The notes beneath the pieces were generated by a model that saw nothing but the letters and a program-made list of their open reading frames with translations, did not search any database and was not told where the DNA came from. The translations under genes and the position numbers were made by a program. Source: Iris pallida (Eukaryota > Streptophyta > Magnoliopsida > Asparagales > Iridaceae). Taken from it: a stretch of DNA of 64,000 nt. Of this stretch, positions 53,291 through 64,000 are shown one piece after another. Every line of letters begins with the position of its first letter. Position 1 is the first letter of the stretch. The DNA lies in NCBI GenBank assembly GCA_029216955.1, contig JANAVB010010791.1, forward strand, positions 8,326,868 to 8,390,867, written 5' to 3'.

Positions 53291-54119
53291 GCATTGTTCA
53301 TCATTCCAGCAGTACCGAAGATGTGCGGGAACCCATGAACACGAAAAATGGCAAAACTTAACGCAAAATAAATCAAAATCAAGTGGTTCAAAGCCAAAAT
53401 TAGGTAGAATAAAATTCTCCACAACATGAAACCCTTAGATTTCGGAAATAACAAAGTTTAAGAGATCTAAACCAAAAAAATCGATAAAACTAAAAACATA
53501 GAACAACAAAAATGTAAACATCAAAACAATATTGTTCAAGATTTAGCAACATTTACTTGTCTAGGTTAAGCTCCAAGTCTAATCTTCCACTCCACACCAA
53601 GAGGGGTACGAAACCACACTCTAGGCCTCAGGCTAAGCTCTTGGCAAGCTCCAAGGGGAGAGACAAGAAGAAAAAATGAAGAGAGAGAATGAAAAGCGAG
53701 AGGAGAGAAAAAGTGAAGTGGTATATATAGAAGAGAAAATTAATCATAACCATTGTATGGTGATCCATGTGTAGATCTAAGTCAATCCTAGCCATCCAAA
53801 GAAAATGAAGTATCCATTGGATAATAGGATACATCTACCTATTCATGAAAATATCTAAGCACTATTCATCAAAATATCCAAAACACTATTTACGAAAATA
53901 TCAAAAATACTATTCATAAAAATATCTGAAATTGAAAATATAATATAAAAATTTGTCTGGACGATATGCCATCGGTATACATTGGTATACTTGCGATATG
54001 TCGGTCAAGGAGAAAATCTATAAGTTGAAATTTTTTTAAAGCGTTTCGAAAACCAAGAAAATACGAAATACCTTATAAAAATACATATCTATATAACCGA
54101 TACTGTGAGATGAGTCTCA
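52902..54119 (-). repeat. Element D left LTR, part 2
   Basis: Continues D's LTR behind element E: CpG-rich tandem repeats to about 53290, then a stretch aligning with 58237-59063 (GTACCGAAGATGTGCGGGAA versus GCACCGAAGATGTACGGGAA; the CACTCTAGGCCTCA region; the CCATCGGTATAC region). Ends GAGATGAGTCTCA. Confidence 0.85.
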
Positions 54120-54759
54120 CAACTCTCCAAGCCATAGAAACATTTCTTCCTTGGAATTTCCTAAAGCTAGTCAAGCATGATAACCAAAACAATAGCTCAA
54201 GAAAATATAACTATCTCAATAAAACAAAGCATTGCATATAAGTAATAAAGACAATCGTAATATAAATAAATATAAGCAATAACACAACCAAAATCAAAAG
54301 GGATGGAGGCATATGAATAAATTTATCTCCTGAGTTAGTTGAGTAGGGACCCGCCTCGCTGGCCTACGATGACTCCCAAAATAGATAGGGGTCAAGTCTC
54401 AAAGTAAGTCGGTACCAATGACTTAGTCTAAGATATGACCCTACTAGGACGTATCTTCGTAGTCGAGACCCGTGATAGATATCATGTATCTCAAGATACA
54501 AAGACAGAAGAGTTGGACGAGAAACTCTCATTCACTCACTGAATAAGTCAAGCCGACGGTTGTGCTCCAGATATCGGTAAAATACAAGGTCGCCGACAAG
54601 AACCCAAGACATACTGCCACTACCTGCCTACTACTGATAGATAAATCAAAAGGGAATAATTGAAAGAAGACCATAAAGATGGTACATAGACTCCCTAGGT
54701 ACTACCCTCATGCCGATACGAGAGCTGCCCCTGGGACTACACATACAACTGTGCTCTGC
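54120..54759 (-). other. Element D internal 3' side, no gene seen
   Basis: A TTTCTTCCTTGGAATTTCC stretch at 54146-54164 recalls the chromovirus polypurine context in decayed form. Otherwise no ORF or domain. Pol is absent, so a large deletion joined gag to this end. Confidence 0.5.
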
Positions 54760-55985
54760 TACCTGACCCTTTGAGCTCGGGATAGCGGAGGATACTGTGC
54801 CAGTGGCTTAACATCTAGTATTGGTCCTAACTGCTCATCTATTGCTAGGGGTGATGATTGATGTGAATGAAAGGACTGATGTGGTACATCTGGTATAGTT
54901 GGTCGCCCTAGATGTCGGATAGGGGTAAGTGCTAACTGAATGGTCCTCCGCTCCACAGCGGAAGCATCGCCTATTAGTCGCCTAACAAACTGATCTGAGA
55001 TGCCCTATCTTGGCACAATAGGTACATGCTTCTTGTTCTGTCTGATACTGCTGGTCTCTTTGCCTCTGAGCTTGGGCCTGTATATACTGCTGAGGCCTCT
55101 CCTGCTGGAATGCATGGGACTGTGTCGATAAAGGCCTCTGAGCTCGCTTCTGCTAAACTGGTGTTAGTACCCCAAACTGGATAACTATGGGTTGGAAGGA
55201 TGAAGATCCAGCTGAACTCCTCCGGGAACAAATCCCTATCAAGTGGTCTGGTGATCCACATGACAACATAAAAAGTTGGCCCTTCGACAAGTAAGATGAG
55301 TGCCCTCCCCTTCCACAGAACGAACGTACGATTGGTAAATCCCGGTGTTGTTAAAGAGGTTTGTATGCTGGTACAAGTGGGGGATGTAGACGTGGAAAGC
55401 TTGACATAGGTGCATGGTACCTCTTATGACCCTCAGTTCTGGAAGCAGTCCTCCTGGCAATATGCTCGTGCTCTCGTACTGCCTCTATAGTAGGTCGGGC
55501 TTGATATGCTGACTGACTAGATGACATGGTACTGTCTGGCTCTAATCTGCAGTCCTTCTGGCTGTAGGACATCATCTTTAAATACCTCTGCTATTCCTTG
55601 CCCACTACGGTTTATCAATATCTGAATACTCTGCTGGAGAACGTGATCTCATTGTTGCTGTGACTGCATCATATCCTTCAGGATCCCTAGGAATGCATGA
55701 ACATCGAGATGATCTGATACTACCTCTGCTCGACTATTGACTGTACTGGTGATACAGGATACCTTAACTCTAGGGATGCTCATCTGGATGATGATCTATC
55801 ACTAATACTAACTGATGAGACTCTGGCTGAACTAGAAATACTAACTGCACGGGCACAGCTGTCTTATTGAGATAGACAACATCACTACCCTCAGGTCGAC
55901 TCTCGACTCTACTCCTGAATGTTGAGACTGATCCTCCAAAACTGGCCTAACAGAAGATTGATGACCTGTCATCGGCAGAACCCAA
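54760..55985 (-). pseudogene. Element D gag remnant
   Basis: Minus-strand fragments in several frames. At about 55040-54960 a frame reads EACTYCAKIGHLRSVC, then after a stop NRRCFRCGAEDHSVS: two zinc-knuckle-like motifs, the first a C-X2-C-X4-H-X4-C, the second lacking its last cysteine. Upstream blocks (55351-55575, 55841-56035) are Ser/Gln/Pro-rich like chromovirus gags. No capsid core could be read with confidence. Confidence 0.55.
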
Positions 55986-56184
55986 ACGAGATGATCGAAA
56001 GGATTAAGAATAGTGCCTAAAGTTATAGGACACAAGGATCATATCGAGGAACATGAAAGATCAATGATCAAGGCAAATATCAGGCAAAGGATCAAAGATA
56101 TAGAATAATACGAAAGATATCTATAAAGGAAATTGTGACTAAGATAACTAAATATCAGTAACCCCTACATATCTGATAAATCAG

Positions 56185-56211
56185 ACCTGCATGGGCCACC
56201 ACTAAAACCTA
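56185..56211 (-). other. Conserved leader block beside element D right LTR
   Basis: Minus strand TTTTAGTGGTGGCCCATGCA, identical to the block beside element C's 5' LTR. It links D and C to one lineage and marks this as D's 5' LTR side. Confidence 0.6.
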
Positions 56212-57032
56212 TGTCATACCCCAAAACCAGAATACTGGCAAGTATGGACGGACCAGGCCAGCTACGTATTCCAAAGTATTCTAGTACCCCGAAATAACGT
56301 ATAAGCTGTATAGACATGGGGATTGCTACTACAATCCAATAGTCAATCCTAGGTCAAGCAATCCTAGGTATATCAATCACAAGCAAATATGCAAAGTACA
56401 AGAAGTATGATCATCAGACATAAAAATAGTAAAGCGTCCCAAACTATATACGTAGATGATCATGAAGCTAGTAATACAAAGTTAAGAAATAGCAAGAGTA
56501 ATAGTCATACATGATAAGATCTAGCTATAGTCTAAAATATACAAATCATATTTAGGCCCGTAGGCTAAATGTCCAGATCCAAAATATGAGCTAAACACGT
56601 CCTCGGAGGCTAAACGCCACAAAAGAATAATGTACATATCTAATGGGATAATGATATAGGAAAACCCACTAAGGTACTCTGGTGCTCCGGGTAGTCAACG
56701 TCGAGTAGATGGTACGGATCCTCTGGGCTCCTCTATCAGATCTAGCCAAACAAAACCATTAGGGTCAGACCCCCTACAGCAAGTACCACAAAAGAAGCCA
56801 AACTATGAACTAAAACCAGCAATAACTAACACACAACGAATAGAGACAGAAATAAGTAAATACAAATCGACTCGTGCACTGCCAATACACTCATCTCAAG
56901 AATAGAAAAGAAAATAAGCATAGCAACATAGAGCATAGAGTAAACAATATCTGACATAATGTAAACTGTGGTCATGTGAATTAAACGGCAGCATGTGAAC
57001 ATTTGACATAAACTTAACAGTGTAAGAGAATT

Positions 57033-57188
57033 GGTACATGTGAGCATGTAAGATAACTAGAACATGTGAACATATTAGATAACTGGGACATACGAGCGTG
57101 TTAGATAACTGGGATATGTGAGCATGTTAGATAACTGGGACATTTGAGTATATAAGATAATTGGGACATGTGAGTATGTAAGAACTAT
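57033..57188. repeat. 26-bp minisatellite in element D right LTR
   Basis: Six units of the ACATGTGAGCRTGTTAGATA type; the left LTR has five. Confidence 0.85.
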
Positions 57189-57647
57189 ATAGAACGACAA
57201 ATGATAAGACAAGTTAAGAACTATTTCGGAACCCAAGTTACAACCCGTAAACCAAAAAAGGACCGGGGTTGTAACCCTTCTCCTGAACAGAATTTAGTCT
57301 ATAATTATTTATCGGCAAAAGTAACGCATAAACAATGTTGTACTAAAATAAACATATTCAGACATTGCCTAGACAAAAACTAGAATGGACTCCATACAAC
57401 AATTACGGCCAAGCAATGAGTACGGCTTTATACATTAGCTAACTAGGGTTATCACAATCATAATTACTAACATATGCACTTTTGAGAAATCTATCTAGTT
57501 ACCTGTCCTGCAGACTACCCGACTCATCCAGGCCAAAAGAAAATAATATAGACACAACACCGCAGTAAGATACATATGTCCTAAGGAGGTGCCCCACTCG
57601 ACGGTGTACTAAAAGAGTGATCATCATGATAGATAGCTCCAAATCCC

Positions 57648-57654
<7 letters not shown>

Positions 57655-57691
<37 letters not shown>

Positions 57692-57712
57692 CGAAAAATA
57701 TATATATATATA
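57655..57712. repeat. TA/TATG microsatellite
   Basis: GTGTGTATATATA... run of about 30 bp, then ATATATATATATA again near 57697. Absent from the other D LTR. Confidence 0.9.
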
Positions 57713-60700
57713 ACCGGAACAAAAAAGGCTACAGGTAACTGGAAAATTCTCCCCTTTCAATGATCTAAGTAATCAAGCTTGTTGTTTTGTCCTTAACATG
57801 TTCTTGTTGGATTTTGGGTATGACATTTCACAGAATCCATCCTAGACATGACAAGACTGGACAATACAATAAAGTGCACTATAACAAGCTACAACAAGAA
57901 AATATAATAAGCTGGAATTTTGGAGTGTGCTACGACGAGCCACTATAGAGAAAATAGGGAGTACGCCATGATAGGCTACTATCATGTTAGCAAGGAAAGA
58001 CATGTACAAGAGTGCACCATGACAAGTCACTATCTAGTAAGCAGAGAAGACATGTAACATGAGGGCCCCGAGAGAAAGGAAAGACGTGTACAAGAGTGTA
58101 TCACAAGAGCACGACACGCAGGCACGCAGCTCGCGAAACGTGCGGCGCACGAAATGCACAGTGCACAGAAGCATGACACGCGGGGTGCGAGAGCAAGGTG
58201 TGCAGGCACACGGCAAAAAAATCGCACGCGTGGTAGTGTTCATCGTCCCAGCAGCACCGAAGATGTACGGGAACCCATGAACACGAAAAATGCCAAAACT
58301 TACTCAAAATAAATCGAAATCAAGTGTTCAAAAGCCAAAATTGGGTAGAATAAAATTCTCCACAACATAAAACCCTTAGATTTTGGAAATAACAAAGTTT
58401 AGAGATCAAAACCAAGAAAAACTGATAAAAACACAAAATTAGATCTACAAAAATAAATATCAAAATAATTATTCAATATTGGGCAAGATATACTTGCCTA
58501 GGTTAAGCTCCATGCCTAATCTTCCACTCCACCACCAAGAGGGTATGAAACCACACTCTAGACCTCAAGGCCAAGCTCTTGGTAAGCTCTAAGGGGAGAA
58601 GCGAAGAAGAAATGAAGAAAGAGAGTGAAGAGAATAAAAAGAGAGAGGAGAAAGAAAGTGAAAGGGTATATATAAAGGGGGAATTAATCATAACCGTTGG
58701 ATGGTGATCCGTATGAAGATCTAAGTCAATCCTAGCCATCCAAAGAAACCAATTATCCTTTGGATAATAGATGCATCTACACTATTCACAAAAATATCTA
58801 AATACTATTCATCAAAATATCCAAACCTATTTATGAAAATATCGAAAACACTATTCATAAAATATATAAATCAAAAATATCTAAAATAGAAAATCTGTCT
58901 GGGTGGTATGCCATCGGTATATTGGTATACTGGCGGTATGCCGGTCAAGGAGAAAACTATAAGTTGGAAAAATTTTAAAGCATTCTGAAAACCAAGAAAA
59001 TACGAAATATAGTACAAAAATACGTATCCGTATATAACGACTGATACTGTGAGACGAGTCTCATGGGTCCAAAGCTATTGGCATTGGTCTAGTCCAACCT
59101 AAGTATAAAGAAAGATTTTAGGTGTTATGTTCCTAGGAGGCTATTAAATACAAGACTTCTTATTATTTACAAGAGCTAAGTTAATCCATATTTAATCAAA
59201 TTCCTAAATTATATCCATTCTTAGGCCCTAATATCTTAAGTCTTACCTAAAGATCAGAAACCTGCCAATAACTCATGCGAAGATCCAGTTACTAAATATC
59301 ACTATTTCTCAACTTCACAAAACCTATAAATGATTATATACATGCTAAATATCTTATATTCTAACCATAAATGATTTAAACTAAAACCCTTAGGAAAACA
59401 TAATGACCCAACCCATGTTTTATGGATTATAAACACTTGGTACCCAGAGCCCAGTTACTAATTTCTAACCATATTGGCCCTATTTGTACCAAAGAGCCCA
59501 TGTCCCTAAAATTCATTCTTTTAAATCATTCAAAACCAAACAAATTACCTGCTAAATGGCCCAGCCCAGTAACTTACTTATAAAAATCTTCTTCATTAGT
59601 GGAGAGAGAGAGAGAGAAAGAGAGCTGAAAGAAGCAGAGAGTGGAAGAGCTGAGGTAGGACTTACCTTAGAAAATACTCGATCGGTCGGTACTACCTGTA
59701 TTTATGGCTCAGAGGATCTGTACCTCGATTTTGACCGAAAACAATTGGAAGCACGGTAGAGAACTCGTCAGTCGGTGGTCGTTTGGTGGTGATCGCTGCG
59801 GGAAGGCTGAAGCTGATTTCGATCAGAACGATGATAGGGGGAAGCCAACAATCCAGAGCAGATAATAAAGGTTCAGACGAGAACTAGAGTTGCTCGGTGC
59901 CACTAGGATCATCGTCCATTGCAGAATTTGGAGGCAACGTTCGAATGGCAACAAATCTGATCCATCAGGGTTCATGTGTAGCAGAAGACATCAAGAAGAG
60001 GAGACGTCAGAGTTATCAGAACTCAGGTGGTGGATGAGCATTAAAATCGAGGAAGGCAATGCCGAGTTTCTCAGGTGGTCGAGGATCCCGGAACTCTAGC
60101 ACTTTGTGTTGGAGGCACGGCCAGGTTTTAAGATGGTCAACTGTGGCTACCCGTCGAGGGACACGACAATCTAGGTTGATCGGACTCGAGGTGACAATCA
60201 TGTTCTAGAGGCAAAGCTCGGGGTCTTGTATTGAAGGTAGAAGAAGAGGGGTCAACCCTCGGCTACACGGTAAAGGCATCAGTCGAAAAGGCTACCGATC
60301 GTAGCTCGCAGGTTCGTAGTTTATTTTGACAATGCCAACTCAAAGCCGACGATGGTGGAGAAGAAGAATGATCACTGGCAGGTGAGCCTAATATAGATGG
60401 GTTTCTGAGTCACAGCCAAGAGCAGGCGTCGACAGGGGTTCGGGCTCAAGATCAGCCAGATTTGATCGACGATCTGATAGCGCTCATGGCTGGAGTTGGT
60501 AGATCATCGATCGGCGGTGCTGGTACTTGGTGCTGGAGGATAGGAGCCTTGCCGTTAGAAGTGAGCAGAGGGACCGAAAGTAGTCGATAATGTGGCGATG
60601 GAGCTGCTCGTTGGAGCAAGCGAGGACACGGCTCTGGTCGAGAGCAAGGCGAGTCGGTTATATCTGTATCCTCGGGGTCGAACCAAGGGAAGCAAAAATG

Positions 60701-61219
60701 TATTTACTGTTGTTTTCGCTTTGGGAGTATCGTGTCGTCAGGGACGAAATGGTTTGTAAATTATTTTAGAAACGTAGTAATAAAATGAAATGGCCACCGG
60801 GGTCGACTCGAGGCTGATATGACTAATACGATCTTTTTGGGATTGGACACGTGTCGAAAAAGTAGACATGGATAGGACAAAAGAATATTGGATTTGTAGT
60901 GCCTCGACCCGTAAGATGCCTTATGATGGATGGTTGGTTCGATGAAGACTTGTTGGACTTGGAATTATGCGAAGGATCGCTTGGAAGGCTAGGCGATCAT
61001 GGCAGAAATTGTCTTATAAATGTGAGTAGTATGAACCCTTCGAAGATCCTTTAGCTTCACGCTTAAAATAAGGATGAGTACGTTGTTTCTTGTTGAGTTG
61101 CTCAATAACAACTTGCATGGAATTCGAAAAGATAATGAAAGATAATTAACCACATGACCGTAAACTGTTGTTGCTCGATGAACTGTATGCTTGTACGAAG
61201 TTGCAATAAAATACATGAC

Positions 61220-61400
61220 AGGTGAAGCAAGTCCCAAATACTTAGGCGGTGAGTATATCGAGCCTTAGCTCGATGAATAGATTGTAATACGGATAATAAG
61301 ACCCAAGAACTGGGCAGAGAGTATGGTTGAGTTATGCTCGAATGAATATATGCTAAACAGATGCTAAGTCCCAGGAATTGGGCGGTAAGTACATCGAGTT
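61220..61400. repeat. Imperfect tandem repeat in element G LTR
   Basis: Three units of about 75-85 bp, each with AAGTCCCA-GGAATTGGGCGG, GAGTA and a GCTCGATGAAT-type segment. Confidence 0.7.
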
Positions 61401-61718
61401 TGGTTGGAAAGATGTATGGTATCAAAGATGTGAAAAGAGATCGAGTAACAAAATTCTATTATCCTGCGCCGATGTAGAATATTGGTTACGCTAAGACCCT
61501 GGATTAGACCGATGATATTGTGAGCGTTGGCTCATGGCAACACGAATGAGAATGATGGGTTATTACTTAGTTTTCCTTATCATGTATTATATGTTTTCTT
61601 CTTAGATAAGTTGCATATAATTGTATGGTCATGAATAACTTGTCGACAAGATGGTTCCTCAAACGGTATTCCAAGGCCTTGGAAACTGATTCATCCTAGG
61701 GGAACCTCGTACTGAAGT

Positions 61719-61752
61719 AGTAGCACAGTACTGAAGTAGTAGCACGGTATAC
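61719..61752. repeat. ACTGAAGTAGTAGCACRGT tandem duplication
   Basis: Two direct copies of ACTGAAGTAGTAGCAC side by side in element G's LTR. Confidence 0.85.
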
Positions 61753-62764
61753 GGGACCTTCAGTGGGGCTTGCTACCCGTACCACAAGGGGCATCGTTAT
61801 ACCTGTAAGATGGCTCATGATGACGTGTAGTCAGTGACCTTCATATAGATAGGTCCAGTGCTAATGATGTCTTATGCAGGAAGAGTAAGTTATTACTCAA
61901 ATACAGGAAAGGATGTCGGCCGTTGGTTAGATTTACCAAAAAGGGTGACAATCATTATCATATGATGTTGTTTCTAACAATGTCTTGTGCAGGCTGAGTA
62001 AGTATTATAAATGTATAGGGATGGCTACACGATCGAGGTTAAGATATCACCAAAGGGTAATACCATATTACTTTACATTATGTTGCATGAATAAATGTAT
62101 GCTTTACTTTTGTCGGATATGAACTGCAAATTGACCCTAAGATAATGAGAAACACCACTTTTAATAATGTTCTACAACATCATTACTTAGTGTTGTCTTC
62201 ATAGGTGAGTTGGGCCAGCATTGCTCGCAAGTTCATTGATAATGTACTGACCCACATTGTGGGCAATATTACATGTGCATGTGTATGAGAGAAATCGTTC
62301 GATCAGTGCTTGGCATCATTGAATCGGATGGGTATACAGAAGCTCTTCTTACATGACGATGTCTTCTGCTATACGGGACATAATGTATGGAACATTATAA
62401 CTCAGTTGTACCAGTGAGATTGTAGCTAAATGGCAAGTTCATTGTAAAGAAGTCGGCATATTCAGTTGTAGCCTAAAGGACAAGTGTATATATTCAGTTG
62501 GCTATTCAAGAGTCTTGTAATCAGTTTTAAACTATGTATTCTGATACAAGTCTTATAATTTATTACAATTATCAATAAAGAGATACATTTCTTCATATCT
62601 TGTGTGACTTTAATTCGTCTGTCAGGTTTTGCTATGCTGTCGTTGTTTTCTGAGAAATACTAGGAACTGTAATAGTTTTGCCTTGTACAAGTGTAGTCTG
62701 GACTTGTACGACATCAAGCCCAGTGGCTAGATTTTGATCCTCTGGGATCGGGGGCGTGACATAA

Positions 62765-62780
62765 TGGTATTAGAGCCCAG
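62765..62780 (+). other. Primer-binding site of element G (tRNA-iMet type)
   Basis: TGGTATTAGAGCCCAG three bases behind the LTR. The common initiator-Met site is TGGTATCAGAGC, so there is one C to T change. Confidence 0.8.
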
Positions 62781-64000
62781 CTTTACGTCCTTGGATTCTT
62801 ATTCGATTTGTTTCAAAAATATTGCTACTAAGATGATTCAGAGACTGCTTTCATGATTACTCAAAGTTGGTTCCACGGTGAATCAAAGTTGCTTCCACGA
62901 ATACTCAAAGTTGCATCCATGATGAAATCAAAGTTGCCTCTGCGATGACTCAAAGTGCTTCTGCGATTATTCCGTGTTGTTTCTAAATTATTCTATGTTG
63001 TTCCCTTGACTGAAATCGTTGATCCTTCTGGCCGCTCACTGGATATTTCATACAATAAGTCTAAATATGTGGGCTGTGATATGTTTGCTTTATTAAATTT
63101 CTAAAGGATACCGAAATGAATAACAATGATACGATGTGATAATAAGTTGGTATGTGTGCTAGATGTCTTTGTGCAGGATTCATTGAAGTCGATTGTTATG
63201 CAGCAATCAACTGTAGGTGATGGCATTGTATGTTGGAACAGAATGTGCATGGATTTCAGTGAATGGGAATCAACAGAATCTTGAGTCAGTATTTATAGTC
63301 AACATAACCACTACAGGATGGATAGTCCATATTAGACATTGGTTTGATACGAAAGGAATATTGTGTTAGGAATTGCTTGAGCTCTGAGTGGTATATTGCA
63401 TCGTAATGATGAGATGTCCCTTGTCCCTGTTTATGACATAGTAATTGCTTACCTATAAGGTATTGGGTAGTATCGAGTCGTACTTGGAATTACGATTGAT
63501 ACATGACGGCTAGGCATGTCCCTCGATGATTAAGTGTGGATAAGTTGTTGCGAGATTTTGACGTATTCGGATGAACCATCGCTAGACTTTGACGGTTAGC
63601 ATTATGTTGGGTAATAAGAAATTGAGAATATGAAATGAATACCTTGGTTGGGAATAGTACGAATCATAGATTCAGTCGATGACTTAAATCAGTTGGGTAA
63701 GAAGAATTGTAGGCTCAGTGACGATGGTAGGGTGTTGCTATCGAAAGATTTTGCGAGAATAACTATAGACCAAATATTGAACGATGTTGGATTGAGTAAA
63801 TCGAATTGCATGTTGGACATCGACAAATTGATGGTGATGTTGGGCACTTATTGGGATGTTGCGAATGATTTAGAAGATACAGAGAGTTGCATCAATGACC
63901 GAAAAGTAGAAAATGGGCATGAGGGAATAGATGACCTTAGCACGTTGTACAGTTGTGCTTGAGAGAATTAGATGTATCTCGAATTAACAAGTTATGAACC
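62781..64000 (+). other. Element G leader with short repeats, no gene identified
   Basis: At 62855-62960 a run of five degenerate units with ACTCAAAGTTGCTTCCACGA. The only longer open frame (63648-63962, 104 codons, non-ATG start) shows no domain and is not called a gene. Such long leaders are common before gag. Confidence 0.5.

Larger units (their letters stand above)
34281..59063 (-). mobile_element. Element D, deleted chromovirus-type gypsy element
   Basis: Two related LTRs (34281-54119, split by E; 56212-59063) flank only 2.1 kb of internal DNA with gag remnants on the minus strand. The leader block next to the right LTR equals that of element C, so both belong to the same branch. No RT or integrase remains. 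The LTRs differ strongly, including unlike middle parts, so the element is old or its LTRs come from two insertions. The first 260 bp of the left LTR are missing at the border with F. Confidence 0.7.
56212..59063 (-). repeat. Element D right (5') LTR
   Basis: 2852 bp, TGTCATACCCC ... GACGAGTCTCA on the plus strand. Includes the 26-bp minisatellite (57033-57188), a TA microsatellite and, near 58667-58677, a TATA box on the minus strand followed by a CT-rich leader. 57545-58075 has no counterpart in the left LTR. Confidence 0.8.
59064..62761 (+). repeat. Element G 5' LTR (left end approximate)
   Basis: Right end fixed by the primer site. The left end is assumed to lie at or shortly after D's end, since the partner LTR is not in the window. 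TATA box at 59579-59586 (TATAAAAA), followed by a GA-rich leader (GAGAGAGAGAGAAAGAGAGC), gives a short U3 and a very long R/U5, the same layout as in C. No ORF of interest; the open frames at 59556-60099 are short and without motif. Confidence 0.5.
59064..64000 (+). mobile_element. Element G, 5' end of a plus-strand gypsy element
   Basis: LTR end GGGATCGGGGGCGTGACA at 62761 is followed by TAA and the primer site TGGTATTAGAGCCCAG, then an untranslated leader. No gag or pol is reached before the window ends. GGGCGTGACA plus a tRNA-iMet site fits Ty3/gypsy chromoviruses. The left border is not certain. Confidence 0.65.

Noticed and set aside
59556..60099. Possible host gene first exon (GA-rich leader followed by short ORFs)
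   Set aside because: It lies between a TATA box and a gypsy primer site in one LTR-like unit; the ORFs are short and without motif.
63648..63962. 104-codon ORF at the right end as gag of element G
   Set aside because: Non-ATG start, no gag features; more likely leader sequence.

Overview
The window is plant DNA made almost entirely of LTR retrotransposons inserted into one another. I found no host gene, rRNA or tRNA gene, or CRISPR array. The Tat-clade and chromovirus Ty3/gypsy polyproteins, the antisense element genes with plant-type TATA boxes and GT-AG introns, and the dense nesting point to gene-poor (pericentromeric-type) heterochromatin of an angiosperm, probably a eudicot. The species cannot be told from this sequence.

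Left block (1-31403, all minus strand). Element A is a Tat-clade Ty3/gypsy element. It runs from its 5' LTR (30646-31403) leftwards and leaves the window inside its RNase H region. Element B (4716-28796), a second Tat-clade element, sits inside A's gag with the 5-bp target duplication ATCCC. Element C (18189-28355), a Tekay/Del-type chromovirus with 2.94-kb LTRs, sits inside B's 5' LTR with duplication ATAGC. With C removed, B's two LTRs are both exactly 1081 bp.

Middle (31404-34280, plus strand). This is the 3' end of element F: a degenerate extra ORF resembling the 'putative plant transposon protein' family, a polypurine tract and a 966-bp LTR. It looks Ty1/copia (SIRE-like), at modest confidence.

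Right block (34281-59063). Element D is an old chromovirus derivative (minus) with LTRs of about 2.8 kb and only 2.1 kb of internal DNA carrying gag remnants. Its left LTR is split by element E (35675-52896, plus), a full-length Tat element with duplication AACGC. From 59064 to the end lies the 5' end of a further gypsy element G (plus): LTR to 62761, then a tRNA-iMet-type primer site and leader. The sizes fit a nest D > F > A > B > C, plus D > E.

Gene logic. A, B and E share the order gag - protease - RT - RNase H - archaeal-type RNase H - integrase, which is the Tat hallmark. Their gag ATG lies on the primer-binding site. Between integrase and 3' LTR they carry genes on the opposite strand with their own TATA boxes. 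E has one 5-kb antisense gene with a recognisable intron; B has three mini-genes. All copies are broken by stops and frameshifts.

The most unusual signal is a family-specific short motif (TTTTACGC in B and E; GGGCGCAT in A). It fills the LTRs, recurs in the tandem repeats coding the N-terminal part of gag, and in E also builds a 38-bp satellite-like array beside the 3' LTR.
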